Notes: a model not told the origin generated them from the letters alone. DNA of 33,698 nt from an uncultured Nitrospinota bacterium (GCA_905612265.1 CAJQRI010000052.1:1-33698), one strand, 5' to 3'; shown: positions 1-9,679, numbered from the stretch's first letter. Made by a program: numbers and translations.

Positions 1-79
1 TGTCGTGTATTATACTTCTTATATTTTTTTGGGCGCGACCAAAATTTAAAAAAATTCATCTTCTCCAAGAGGAAAGTGG

Positions 80-367
80 ATGAGCATAAAAAAAACAACC
101 TCGTGGACTTTTTTAACGAATCATGCACATGTCTTGATTTGCCTGGCGAAAAGTCCGTATGAACGCATACGAGACCTTGCAGTGGAAGTGGGTGTCACGG
201 AGCGTGCAGTTCAACGCATTATCGTTGAGTTGGAAACTGACGGGTATTTGGAGCACATTCGTGATGGGAGAAGGAATGTATACAAAGTTTTAAGTCGTAA
301 ACCTTTGCGGCATGGCATTGAAAAACATCGACAGCTACATGACTTGATTATGCTAGTAAAAAAATGA
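80..367 (+). CDS. Winged-helix/HTH transcriptional regulator (MarR/ArsR-like fold), 95 aa
   Basis: ORF with helix-turn-helix pattern 'RIRDLAVEVGVTERAVQRIIVELETDGYLEHIRDGRRNVYKV'; directly upstream of the dabA-like gene. Confidence 0.75.
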   Translation: MSIKKTTSWTFLTNHAHVLICLAKSPYERIRDLAVEVGVTERAVQRIIVELETDGYLEHIRDGRRNVYKVLSRKPLRHGIEKHRQLHDLIMLVKK

Positions 368-382
368 TTTGATGCAAATCAT
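364..382. promoter_or_regulatory. Inverted repeat ATGATTTG-ATG-CAAATCAT, candidate operator
   Basis: Perfect 8-bp arms with 3-nt spacer, overlapping the regulator stop codon and upstream of the dabA-like gene. Confidence 0.35.
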
Positions 383-550
383 ATTTGTTGGAGTGTGGTC
401 TTCTTTTTTGAGGTAGCACTTAATCAACTGACAAGTCTTTCGAATTACTAGAGCTACTTTATGGAAAACAATAATGAGCTGGCTTAATGAATTACTCTCA
501 CTTATGGGAAGTACGCTGCAAAACTTGATGGGAGAGGTGAATCGTTCTAT

Positions 551-3500
551 ATGAGTACTATTTTAGTGAAGCCCCTTTCCCAAGAAGACCGTGATCACGT
601 TCGACAAATTGTATTAGATGCTTGTGAGCCAATTGCACCATTTTGGCCGATGCGAACCATGGTCGCACAGAATCCCATTCATGGATTAGAGTATCTGCCG
701 TTTGATCAGGCTGTTCGAAAAGGCAAGGAACTCCTTGGTGGAAATGGGTATCTCGAGAATAAGGAATATCGTCAATTTTACCAAAATGGACGTATTACAA
801 AAGAAAGTTTTAAGCGCGCTTTTTCCAGAGTTGGGCCTCGCGCGGATGGTCAAGTTCCCATTGAACTTGGAAGCCGTAAGGTAACCCCCGAAGATATTTG
901 GCAGCTTCACTTGCTTTTTGGCTTTGAGTATTTGCCAGTATCTCTTTTGGAGTGGGAGCTAAACGGTGGTGGAGCTAGAAAACAGTTTCGAAATGACCTT
1001 CCCCAGGAATCCCGAAATAAAATTATTGCAGAAACCGTCAAAGAATATGAGGAGCATTGGGAATATCCAGAAGAGGCCTACCTGACTAATTTGTGGGAGA
1101 GTGTGTTATCCACCATAGAGCCATATGACCTTAATGCTTCATTTCAAATACCTGAGGGTTTGCAAGGGCCTGCGCCCATTTCCTTAACGCGGCAGCGAAC
1201 CATCAGCGATTGGATTGATAATTTGACTGAGGGTGGGGTGGTCGACCAAATCAATAATCAACTCATCAAATGGGTAGCAGCGTTTCTCGATGAAGGGTTA
1301 GCCGGCTGGGAAATGCCTGGCCGAGAAGAAGGTTTCTACCAAGTATGGCGGGATTTGGCGCAGAAAGATTTTTCGGGGCAGCTTCTCGGGATTAAAGGTT
1401 TTTCCCGAAAAGTTGATAGTCTTCCTGCAGCTCCAGAGGATGCGATCCGTTCTAGCTTGCAGCAACTCGAAATTCCTCAAGAACAATGGAAAGATTATCT
1501 TTCTCGGCAACTATCATTATTACCAGGCTGGACTAGGTATATAAGGTGGCTTGAGGAACATCCAGCATACCATGCGCAAAAAAAACATCCCATAGATACC
1601 ACACAATATCTGGCCGTGCGTTTATTCTATGAAGTGGAGTTCGCTAATATTAAGTGCCAGAAAGAATGGGAAATTGACGGGACGGTTTCTTCGCTAGCTG
1701 AATATTGGAATGATAGACCCGAAGAATACCACCAACAAATTTTTGGGCAGTCTGGGGATCCAATCAAACAGATGAAATGCCTTCATGCCTGGCGACTATT
1801 CCATCTGGCACAGTTTCTTGAGTTATCTCCAGGAGAGGTTCGCGAGCTCTCACTTACGGATATCCAGATGTTGTTGCAATGGTTAGATCACTATCCTTCT
1901 GACCAGCATGGACGGGTATGGATTGAGGCGTACGAAGATTCCTTTCGAGAGAATTTACTGAGAAGTATTACACAACATCGAGGAAAGATAGCAGAACTGG
2001 AAACTCGTCCCCATGCACAACTAGTCTTTTGTATAGATGTGCGTTCTGAATCATTTCGTCGCCATATTGAAGCCCAAGGCCCCTATGAAACGTTTGGGTT
2101 TGCAGGGTTTTTTGGCATTTCCATTAGCCATCAAGCTTTTGATAGTGATCGACGCGCCGATTTATGTCCTGTGTTATTGACTCCTAACCATGCGGTGACG
2201 GAAATACCTAGGTTGGGAGAAAGAGCGGCATTAGATAAATATTCTTCTGGTACTCGCTGGGGACAACTAGCGCATCATATTTTTCATGACCTGAAGCATC
2301 ATCCTATTGGGTCGATGATGATGATTGATGTATTTGGTTTCTTTTTTAGTCTGGGGTTGGTGGGCAAGACCTTGCTCCGAAAAACATTTCGTACAATGAC
2401 CGCTACTATCCAGAATTGGTTTACGCATAGGGTTCCAACGCAGATCTCAATTTCCACACCATCTAATCCTCAAGATCTCAGGATCGGAGAAGTGAATGCG
2501 GAAGGGATTCCTGATGGGCTTTCTGTGGGGTTTTCTCTCTCGGAACGGGCGACATTTATTGAAAATGGTTTGCGCGGTATGGGATTAACCAAAAGTTTTG
2601 CGCGGTTGGTGTGCCTCTGTGGCCACGGGAGTGAGACCGAAAACAACCCTTATTATGGGGCGTTGGATTGCGGGGCTTGCGGGGGAGCACCGGGCGATGC
2701 AAATGCACGAGTTTTTGCCACTATGGCGAATGAACCTGAAGTTCGACGTATTCTCAAGGAAAAGGGGTTGCCGGTTCCCGATGACACCTGGTTTCTTCCG
2801 GGAAAACATAATACAACTACTGATCGGGTAGAGTTTTACGATCTAGAGGAATTGCCTGATTCGCATAAAGAAGATTTACAGGCATTGAACAAAGATCTTG
2901 AAGAAGCGGGTGCAAATCAGGCTCTTGAACGATGCCATCGCATGCCCAGTGCTCCGACTGAAATTACTCCTGACCAGGCTTTGGTTCATGTAGACGAACG
3001 CAGTTGCGATTGGGCGAATCCTCGGCCAGAATGGGGGTTAGCGGGCAATGGTGCATTTTTCATTGGAAGGCGAAAACTGACCAGAGGATTGGACTTAGGC
3101 GGTCGGGTTTTCTTGCATTCTTATGATCCTGTTGCTGATCCTCAGGGTGCTATCCTCGAAAAAATCATGACCGCACCACTAATTGTCGGCGAGTGGATTA
3201 ATACTGGTTATTATTTTTCTGCAGTTGATCCATGGGCTTATGGAAGTGGAAGTAAGGTGTTGCACAATGTCGTTGGGGGGGTTGGGATGATGCTAGGAAC
3301 TCAAAGTGATTTGCAAATGGGGTTCCCCTTACAAACGGTCAACAATGGGGACACTCACTATCATGAACCTATGCGACTTTTAGCTGTCATCGAACATACG
3401 CCAGATGTAATTTCATCCGTCATTCAAAAACACCCGATCCTTCAACAATTGTTTCATAATGAATGGATTAATCTTGTGGCCTTGGATCCCAATAGTTTTG

Positions 3501-3553
3501 AGTACCATCGATACAATCCGAATGCGACATGGGAAAGGGTTCATTGTCCCTGA
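551..3553 (+). CDS. dabA: DabA / DUF2309 (UPF0753) inorganic carbon transporter subunit, 1000 aa
   Basis: Family motifs 'PIAPFWPMRTMVAQNPIHGLEYLPF', 'QLVFCIDVRSESFRRHIE' and 'CGHGSETENNPYYGALDCGACGG'; candidate zinc residues C494, D496, H692, C707. Confidence 0.93.
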   Translation: MSTILVKPLSQEDRDHVRQIVLDACEPIAPFWPMRTMVAQNPIHGLEYLPFDQAVRKGKELLGGNGYLENKEYRQFYQNGRITKESFKRAFSRVGPRADGQVPIELGSRKVTPEDIWQLHLLFGFEYLPVSLLEWELNGGGARKQFRNDLPQESRNKIIAETVKEYEEHWEYPEEAYLTNLWESVLSTIEPYDLNASFQIPEGLQGPAPISLTRQRTISDWIDNLTEGGVVDQINNQLIKWVAAFLDEGLAGWEMPGREEGFYQVWRDLAQKDFSGQLLGIKGFSRKVDSLPAAPEDAIRSSLQQLEIPQEQWKDYLSRQLSLLPGWTRYIRWLEEHPAYHAQKKHPIDTTQYLAVRLFYEVEFANIKCQKEWEIDGTVSSLAEYWNDRPEEYHQQIFGQSGDPIKQMKCLHAWRLFHLAQFLELSPGEVRELSLTDIQMLLQWLDHYPSDQHGRVWIEAYEDSFRENLLRSITQHRGKIAELETRPHAQLVFCIDVRSESFRRHIEAQGPYETFGFAGFFGISISHQAFDSDRRADLCPVLLTPNHAVTEIPRLGERAALDKYSSGTRWGQLAHHIFHDLKHHPIGSMMMIDVFGFFFSLGLVGKTLLRKTFRTMTATIQNWFTHRVPTQISISTPSNPQDLRIGEVNAEGIPDGLSVGFSLSERATFIENGLRGMGLTKSFARLVCLCGHGSETENNPYYGALDCGACGGAPGDANARVFATMANEPEVRRILKEKGLPVPDDTWFLPGKHNTTTDRVEFYDLEELPDSHKEDLQALNKDLEEAGANQALERCHRMPSAPTEITPDQALVHVDERSCDWANPRPEWGLAGNGAFFIGRRKLTRGLDLGGRVFLHSYDPVADPQGAILEKIMTAPLIVGEWINTGYYFSAVDPWAYGSGSKVLHNVVGGVGMMLGTQSDLQMGFPLQTVNNGDTHYHEPMRLLAVIEHTPDVISSVIQKHPILQQLFHNEWINLVALDPNSFEYHRYNPNATWERVHCP

Positions 3554-3687
3554 TTAGATATAATATTGAGTGAAATGTTTATACTGCTACAACAATACGG
3601 GGTTTTATTTTAAGTCCCTGGCTGGTTTTTTTAGAACCAATTAAATAACACTGATACTTTTCAGTCAAAACTGTATCTGATCATTAT

Positions 3688-4194
3688 ATGGTAACTCGAT
3701 CTAGACCAATATCATCTGAATTTCTGTTTTTAAAAACCATTACACTATTTGTGTTTTGGGTTTTGTTTTCTGCCAGTTTTGAATGGGTGCATCTTGGTTT
3801 GGGACTTATTTTTTCCTTCGCTGTGGCCTGGCTCAACTCTGGTCATTCCCCTTTCGTTCCGAGATTTCGACTGTGGCTCAGAATCTTCCTTTATATTCCA
3901 TGGCTTTTTTATGAAATCATTCGCAGCAGCCTTCATTTATCCAAGCTTATTTTGCATCCCGCGCTTCCCATTGACCCTCATTTGATTTCTGTAGAATCAA
4001 AACTTCACCATCACGCAGCCGTTGTTCTTCTAGGTAATTCTATTACGTTAACCCCTGGAACGATTACCGCAGAGGTTGACCGCAATAACCTCATTGTTCA
4101 CGCGATAGATAAAGTTTCAGGCGCAGACATTGTAAGCAAGCAGATAGAATTGAAAATTGCAGATATTTTTAAGGACGAAAAACCGGATTTATGA
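3688..4194 (+). CDS. mnhE: Na+/H+ antiporter subunit E (MrpE/MnhE-like)
   Basis: 168 aa; N-terminal hydrophobic helices, 'LLGNSITLTPGTITAEVDRNNLIVHAID' typical of MnhE. Confidence 0.88.
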   Translation: MVTRSRPISSEFLFLKTITLFVFWVLFSASFEWVHLGLGLIFSFAVAWLNSGHSPFVPRFRLWLRIFLYIPWLFYEIIRSSLHLSKLILHPALPIDPHLISVESKLHHHAAVVLLGNSITLTPGTITAEVDRNNLIVHAIDKVSGADIVSKQIELKIADIFKDEKPDL

Positions 4195-4457
4195 CAACTT
4201 TCTTTTTCTTTGTTTTGATGTCACTGGGAATTCTCATTGGTGTGTATTTGTACCGTGTGCTAAAGGGACCCACAATATTTGATCGTGTATTGGGTCTAAA
4301 TGGCATTTCAACCAAGGCAATAATCTCACTTATTGTCATTGGAGTTTATTTTGATCGAGTCGATATGTTTATTGATATCTCTACTGGATATGCCCTAATA
4401 AATTTAGTAGGAGCACTCGCCGTGGCAAAATATTTAGAAGAAAAAGGACTGCCATAG
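4191..4457 (+). CDS. mnhF: Na+/H+ antiporter subunit F (MrpF/MnhF-like)
   Basis: 88 aa, 'YRVLKGPTIFDRVLGLNGISTKAI'; overlaps the preceding stop (ATGA). Confidence 0.87.
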   Translation: MTTFFFFVLMSLGILIGVYLYRVLKGPTIFDRVLGLNGISTKAIISLIVIGVYFDRVDMFIDISTGYALINLVGALAVAKYLEEKGLP

Positions 4458-4458
4458 C

Positions 4459-4758
4459 ATGAACATACTGGCCATTATTTTTATGAGCGCAGGATTATTT
4501 TTTCTGGTTGTTGCTGCGATTGGTGTTGTTCGATTGCCCGATGTGTTTAGTCGTTCTCATGCAGTATCATTAACGGACTCCTTAGGGGCATTTTTGATGT
4601 TAATTGGAGTCGCCTTCCATGAGGGTCTGGATACGAATACGCTGAAAATTTTAGTGGTCTTGGTCTTGCTGTATATTCTTAATCCTGTTATTGCACATGC
4701 CACGATTCGCGCGGCTCTCCGGTCTGGTTTAAAGCCTTGGAAAAAGGAAAACCTATGA
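4459..4758 (+). CDS. mnhG: Na+/H+ antiporter subunit G (MrpG/MnhG-like)
   Basis: 99 aa, 'AAIGVVRLPDVFSRSHAVSLTDSLGAFLMLIG'. Confidence 0.87.
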   Translation: MNILAIIFMSAGLFFLVVAAIGVVRLPDVFSRSHAVSLTDSLGAFLMLIGVAFHEGLDTNTLKILVVLVLLYILNPVIAHATIRAALRSGLKPWKKENL

Positions 4759-5282
4759 TTTTTTCATATGAAATTATTTTACTCCTTCTGCTGCTTATTA
4801 CTGCCGCCGGTGCCATCATGGTTAAGGATTTGATGAGCTCTGTTCTGCTCTTGGGCTCTTATAGTTTTTTCTTGGCGTTGGTATGGGCATGGACCGGCGC
4901 TGTCGATGTCGCCTTCGTGGAAGCTGTTGTCGGAGCAGGCCTAGCAACTGTTCTATTTCTATTGACTTTATTCCGCACTGCTCCCAAAGACACTCGGCTT
5001 AGGCGACCCCTTCCTTCTCTGATAACGTTAATTGTTTTTCCTCTGGTGGGGGTTCTTTTGCTTTATGCCGCAAGTGATCTTCCTGGATATGGGGATCCAA
5101 ATTCTCCAGCGAGTGTTCATGTTTCGCCGACCTATCTGGAGCAGAGCTATCAGGATAGCCACACTCTGAATGTTGTAACTTCGGTGCTCATGGACTATCG
5201 ATCGCTTGATACGATGGTCGAAACGGTAGTGATTTTTGCGTCGGGCATAGCTTGTGCTTTACTGCTTAGGAGGCATGGATAA
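4737..5282 (+). CDS. MrpA C-terminal / MbhD-E-like subunit (DUF4040-type)
   Basis: 181 aa, 'VKDLMSSVLLLGSYSFFLALVWAWTGAVDVAFVEAVVGAGLATVLFL' typical of the DUF4040/MbhD domain; sits between mnhG and mnhB. True start may be the internal Met at about 4755. Confidence 0.8.
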   Translation: MEKGKPMIFSYEIILLLLLLITAAGAIMVKDLMSSVLLLGSYSFFLALVWAWTGAVDVAFVEAVVGAGLATVLFLLTLFRTAPKDTRLRRPLPSLITLIVFPLVGVLLLYAASDLPGYGDPNSPASVHVSPTYLEQSYQDSHTLNVVTSVLMDYRSLDTMVETVVIFASGIACALLLRRHG

Positions 5283-5735
5283 ATGATACGCCCACATGAC
5301 AGCATTATCATACAGACCCTAGGGCGCTTTATCATCCCAGTGGTCCAAATTTTCGGTTTATATGTGTTGTTTTTTGGGCAGTACGGACCCGGGGGGGGAT
5401 TTGTTGGTGGGGTGATTCTAGGCACCGGGATGATCTTGTCAGTTTTGATTTTTGGTCATGACGCTTCTAGGAGTCAATATGCCAGAAATATTTTGCATGC
5501 CGATGGGGTCGGAATGCTGATTTACGCAGGGGTAGGTGGCTTGTGTATGATTGGAGGTGGCGAGTTCCTCAATTATGCGGATTTGGAAATTCCAGGTTTA
5601 GAAACCGCTTCTCGAAGATCTTTGGGCATCGTGCTCACGCAAATCGGAGTAGCTCTAGATGTAGCGGTAACAGCCGTTTCCATTGTGTTCAGCTTATCTG
5701 CCGAAGAAATTATGGAGAATTCAATAGATGGTTGA
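5283..5735 (+). CDS. mnhB: Na+/H+ antiporter subunit B (MrpB/MnhB-like)
   Basis: 150 aa, 'GLYVLFFGQYGPGGGFVGGVILGTGMIL' MnhB signature. Confidence 0.88.
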   Translation: MIRPHDSIIIQTLGRFIIPVVQIFGLYVLFFGQYGPGGGFVGGVILGTGMILSVLIFGHDASRSQYARNILHADGVGMLIYAGVGGLCMIGGGEFLNYADLEIPGLETASRRSLGIVLTQIGVALDVAVTAVSIVFSLSAEEIMENSIDG

Positions 5736-6105
5736 TGCAATATTAGCAGTTTTGCAGCGGCCCAGTTTTTTGACATTTGTCATTCTTTTTCTTTGGGGCT
5801 TTTATATCATGGTTACACGATACAATCTCGTAAAGAAACTCATCGGGATGTATTTGGTGCAAACCAGCGTGATTTTTTTTCTTGTGTCTATCAGCGTGAA
5901 GAAGGGCGCAACGGTTCCCGTGCTCTTGTCAACGACGGATCCTGTGATAGCAGCGAGTTACGCAAATCCGTTACCTCATGTCTTAACATTAACGGCTATT
6001 GTGGTTGGAGTGGCGACCACCGGTGTGGGATTAGCCCTGTGCGCGGCTATCTATCAGAAATATGGAAGCCTTGACGAACAAGAAATTCTTGAAAGATTAG
6101 AATGA
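5728..6105 (+). CDS. mnhC: Na+/H+ antiporter subunit C (MrpC/NuoK-like)
   Basis: 125 aa, 'NLVKKLIGMYLVQTSVIFFLVSI...DPLPHVLTLTAIVVGVATTGVGLAL'-type MrpC/NuoK pattern (actual text 'NPLPHVLTLTAIVVG'). Confidence 0.85.
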   Translation: MVDAILAVLQRPSFLTFVILFLWGFYIMVTRYNLVKKLIGMYLVQTSVIFFLVSISVKKGATVPVLLSTTDPVIAASYANPLPHVLTLTAIVVGVATTGVGLALCAAIYQKYGSLDEQEILERLE

Positions 6106-7571
6106 GCCATCAACTTCCCGCAATCTTATTTCTTCTCCCATTGTTTGCCGCTATTTCCATGCCAGTGGTTTGTCTAAAACACCGTCAATGGAGCTACTCA
6201 ATTTCTGTTGCAGTTCTCGCCGCTATGGTACTGGTCTCTATTTTGAATCTTCATAACGTCATTCATCATGGAGAAATTCGATATGTGTTTAGTGGGTGGA
6301 CTGCGCCCCTCGGCATTGAGTGGGTGGCCGATGGATTAGCAAGTGTCATCCTAGTATTAGTGAGTGTCTTGGGTTTTCTAGGTGTTGTGTTTACTGGATC
6401 AACCTCCCCAAAGGATCTAGGTGGCCGAATCATTCATTATTATACTTTGATTTTGTTACTGGTTTCCGCCTTGACCGGTATTGTTTTCGCGGGGGATTTA
6501 TTCAATCTGTTCGTGTTTTTAGAAGTTGCAGCCATCTCGAGTTACGCGCTTATTGGTGTCGCTGGCGGGAGAGCACTCTTTGCAGCCTTTCGCTATCTTA
6601 TATTGGGAACTCTTGGTGCTTCCCTGTATCTTTTAGGAGTGAGTTATCTTTATGCGGTGACTGGCACACTGAATATGTCTGATATGGTTGACAAACTTCC
6701 CTTTTTACTAAGCTCTAAAGCTGTAGTGGGAGGACTCATTTTTATGTTTATTGGCTTGGGGATCAAGATGGCTTTAGTTCCTTTTCATTCTTGGTTGCCA
6801 GACGCCTATACCCATGCTCCTGAGTCTATTTCTCCAATCCTGGCTTCACTGGTAACCAAAGTAGCAATCTTGGCGTGGATCAGAATAGTCTATTGGGTCT
6901 TTAATGCGTCAATTGTTATTAATGATATTCCGATTTTACTACTGGTATCAGTTCTTGGAACATTAGCGGCTGTCATAGGCGGAGGTCTGGCCTTGGCCCA
7001 AGGAAACCTTAAAAGGTTGTTCGCTTATGGAGGGATTTCGCACATCGGCATCATTCTCATTGGAATCAGTCAAGGCAACCAAACTGGGTTTGCGGGTGGA
7101 GTTTTTTATTTATTGAATGATGCCGTTATGCAAGCGGGCTTGTTTTTTTTAGCAGGTATGGCGTTTTATCATTACGGAATCAGAACCATTGACGACTTAG
7201 GGCGTCTTGGAAAACACTCCCCCTGGCTTACGGGATCTTTAATTGTCATGGCCTTAGGCATGATCGGCCTGCCTCCGACGGGTGGATTTTTTGGAAAATG
7301 GTACATCATTCTTGGAGCGTTAGAATCGGGCAATTATGTTTCCGTCGCTGCAGTGTTGCTTTCCACACTCTTGACGCTTGCCTATTTTGTAAAACTGTTT
7401 GAAGCCCTTTTTCGCCAACCAGCGACTCAATTAAACGTTCAGTCTGGTGATATTCCCTTCTCATTTAAATTAACTCTGGGAATAACATCCGCAGCTATCA
7501 TTATTCTCGGTTTATTCAGTGCTCCCATTGTTCAACTGTTGTTGGACCATGCAATGCCACCAGGCCTTTGA
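6102..7571 (+). CDS. mnhD: Proton-conducting antiporter subunit D (MrpD/MnhD-like)
   Basis: 489 aa, 'LFNLFVFLEVAAISSYALIG' and 'GIKMALVPFHSWLPDAYTHAPESISPILASLVTKVAI'. Confidence 0.88.
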   Translation: MSHQLPAILFLLPLFAAISMPVVCLKHRQWSYSISVAVLAAMVLVSILNLHNVIHHGEIRYVFSGWTAPLGIEWVADGLASVILVLVSVLGFLGVVFTGSTSPKDLGGRIIHYYTLILLLVSALTGIVFAGDLFNLFVFLEVAAISSYALIGVAGGRALFAAFRYLILGTLGASLYLLGVSYLYAVTGTLNMSDMVDKLPFLLSSKAVVGGLIFMFIGLGIKMALVPFHSWLPDAYTHAPESISPILASLVTKVAILAWIRIVYWVFNASIVINDIPILLLVSVLGTLAAVIGGGLALAQGNLKRLFAYGGISHIGIILIGISQGNQTGFAGGVFYLLNDAVMQAGLFFLAGMAFYHYGIRTIDDLGRLGKHSPWLTGSLIVMALGMIGLPPTGGFFGKWYIILGALESGNYVSVAAVLLSTLLTLAYFVKLFEALFRQPATQLNVQSGDIPFSFKLTLGITSAAIIILGLFSAPIVQLLLDHAMPPGL

Positions 7572-9679
7572 GGGGGATTATGGCTCTTTTCGTTCTCATT
7601 CCGTTGCTTCCCCTTCTGGCTTCTATCATTCTTCTGCTTGGAGGAACTCGTTGGGGTGAGAGCAGTCACCGGATAGGGATTCCTGCAATTGGACTTTCCT
7701 TTGTGTTATCCGTTGCCGCTTTCATTGAAGTATTGAGAAATGGACCCTTTACTCTTTCTCTTTATCGCTTCTTTCAATCTGGTTCCTTGACCATTGACTT
7801 AACTCTTTTTGTTGACCAACTGACGGTTCTGATTTTGCTTCTGGTCACAGGAGTAAGTAGCGTTGTGCATGTTTATTCCTCTCGTTACATGATAGGAGAC
7901 TCACGGTATAATCGTTTTTTTGCCGTCATTTCCATGTTTACTTTTTCTATGATTTTGCTGGTTATGAGCGGGAATCTTTTGATGTTGTTGATAAGTTGGG
8001 AAGTCATGGGAATATGTTCCTATCTGTTGATTTCTCATGCAGCACAGCGACCTTCAGCTTGCCGGGCAGCCACCAAAGCTTTTCTTGTTAACGCAATCGC
8101 AGATGTCGGATTTAGTTTTGGCATCATTCTAGCCTTTTATACCTTTGGCACACTCGATATCCAGACTATTCTTGCTCAGGCTGAAGGCATGCAGGACTAT
8201 TCCATCAATATCTTAGGCTGGATGGGCTTGGATCTTTATATCTATCCTGTGACGGTCATTCCCTTTTTGCTGTTCATGGGGGCTATGGGAAAATCAGCAC
8301 AAATACCGTTTCACGTTTGGTTACCTGGGGCAATGGAAGCCCCAACTCCGGTCTCAGCTCTCATTCATGCGGCTACTATGGTAAATGCGGGTCCCTTTTT
8401 GTTGGTCCGATTGAGTCCGTTGATTATACTTTCTCCATACGCCATGACGTTCATTTTCATTATTGGTGCCGCTACCGCGGTGTTTGCAGGGATAGTTTCC
8501 TTGACTCAATCAGACATCAAAAAGATTTTAGCTTATTCCACAATTAGTCAAATAGGATTCATGGTTATGGCCTGTGGTTTGGGCGCGTTTGCAGTTGCGA
8601 TTTTTCATCTTCTTGCCCATGGGTGTTACAAAGCGTTCTTTTTTCTATCTACTGGAAATGCGTTGCGATCAGTGGAACGAGGCCTTGAACATGGTGACCA
8701 TGAACACCATGTCTCTGAGAATATGGGAGTTTTATATGGCGGGGCCTTGTTGTTAGCGTTACTCCCGCCGTTTGTGTTTTTTTCCGGGTCGTATGAATAC
8801 TTGTGGGGGGTCACGGGTTTTGTTTCTGCTGAGGTTGGCTTCAAAATCATTGGCTTAATCACGGTATTCGTGGCTTCTCAATACCTTTTTAAAGGTGTCA
8901 CTTCACTTTTTTCTCAAGGTCCAAAAACGTACTGGCCAGCTTCAGGGCAGGATAGTATAGAGGCGCAATCTGTTCGGCCACATTTTTTTAATCGCTCTAT
9001 TTTAACGGGTCTTTTTCTGGTTACGGTTTTTGGCGTTGGACTATTGAATATGTTTTGGAGTTGGTTCGCCAACTTTATTTCTCCGGCTTTGACCTTTCCA
9101 GGAGTCACGTTGGGCAAAGGCGCTGTCGAGAAGGGCTTTCCTTTTTGGCTTATCGTTTCTCTTTTAACGGCGGTGGCGGGATGGGTCTATGCATACTCAA
9201 CATATATACGATCTCAAGATCAGGTCTCCAGAACAAATGGGAGAAGCAATGGATGGTATGTTCTATTTTGGAATAAAGGTTATTTTGATGAAATCTATGA
9301 TGCCTACTTGGTAACCCCAACCATTAAGTTTTCAAGTTGGTTATGGCGAACTATTGATATAAAGGTTATAGATCGTTTCATCCATTCTATAGCAACTTAT
9401 TCCGTGCATTTTGCAAGCTGGTTGTGGCGAATTGTGGATATAAGGGTTATAGATCGTTTCATCCATTTTATAGCAGCTTATTCTGTGTCTTTTGCTGGGT
9501 GGTTATTGCGGATTATTGATAGTTTTTGGTTGGACCAAGCAGGGCATATAGAAGGGCAAGTTAATGTTAAGGGGAAATTACTGCAAGAGATGGAGTCCCG
9601 TACCATCCAGCATCAAATATTAGTAATGATGTTTTGGTTAGGGGTGATGACGGGCCTATTGTATATAATGGTTAAATGA
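7568..9679 (+). CDS. NuoL-like proton-translocating subunit (candidate DabB partner), 703 aa
   Basis: 'LISWEVMGICSYLLIS', 'MGKSAQIPFHVWLPGAMEAPTPVSALIHAATMVNAGPFLLVR'; NuoL-type C-terminus 'FDEIYDAYLVTPTIKFSSWLWRTIDIKVIDRFIH'. Confidence 0.87.
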   Translation: MRGIMALFVLIPLLPLLASIILLLGGTRWGESSHRIGIPAIGLSFVLSVAAFIEVLRNGPFTLSLYRFFQSGSLTIDLTLFVDQLTVLILLLVTGVSSVVHVYSSRYMIGDSRYNRFFAVISMFTFSMILLVMSGNLLMLLISWEVMGICSYLLISHAAQRPSACRAATKAFLVNAIADVGFSFGIILAFYTFGTLDIQTILAQAEGMQDYSINILGWMGLDLYIYPVTVIPFLLFMGAMGKSAQIPFHVWLPGAMEAPTPVSALIHAATMVNAGPFLLVRLSPLIILSPYAMTFIFIIGAATAVFAGIVSLTQSDIKKILAYSTISQIGFMVMACGLGAFAVAIFHLLAHGCYKAFFFLSTGNALRSVERGLEHGDHEHHVSENMGVLYGGALLLALLPPFVFFSGSYEYLWGVTGFVSAEVGFKIIGLITVFVASQYLFKGVTSLFSQGPKTYWPASGQDSIEAQSVRPHFFNRSILTGLFLVTVFGVGLLNMFWSWFANFISPALTFPGVTLGKGAVEKGFPFWLIVSLLTAVAGWVYAYSTYIRSQDQVSRTNGRSNGWYVLFWNKGYFDEIYDAYLVTPTIKFSSWLWRTIDIKVIDRFIHSIATYSVHFASWLWRIVDIRVIDRFIHFIAAYSVSFAGWLLRIIDSFWLDQAGHIEGQVNVKGKLLQEMESRTIQHQILVMMFWLGVMTGLLYIMVK
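9329..9520 (+). repeat. 81-bp (27-codon) in-frame tandem repeat, two full copies plus a partial third, in the NuoL-like gene
   Basis: FSSWLWRTIDIKVIDRFIHSIATYSVH (9329-9409) / FASWLWRIVDIRVIDRFIHFIAAYSVS (9410-9490) / FAGWLLRIID (from 9491). Confidence 0.92.

Noticed and set aside
3595-3650. Possible terminator after dabA (TGGTT...AACCA)
   Set aside because: Only a 5-bp stem with the T-run in the loop; too weak to call
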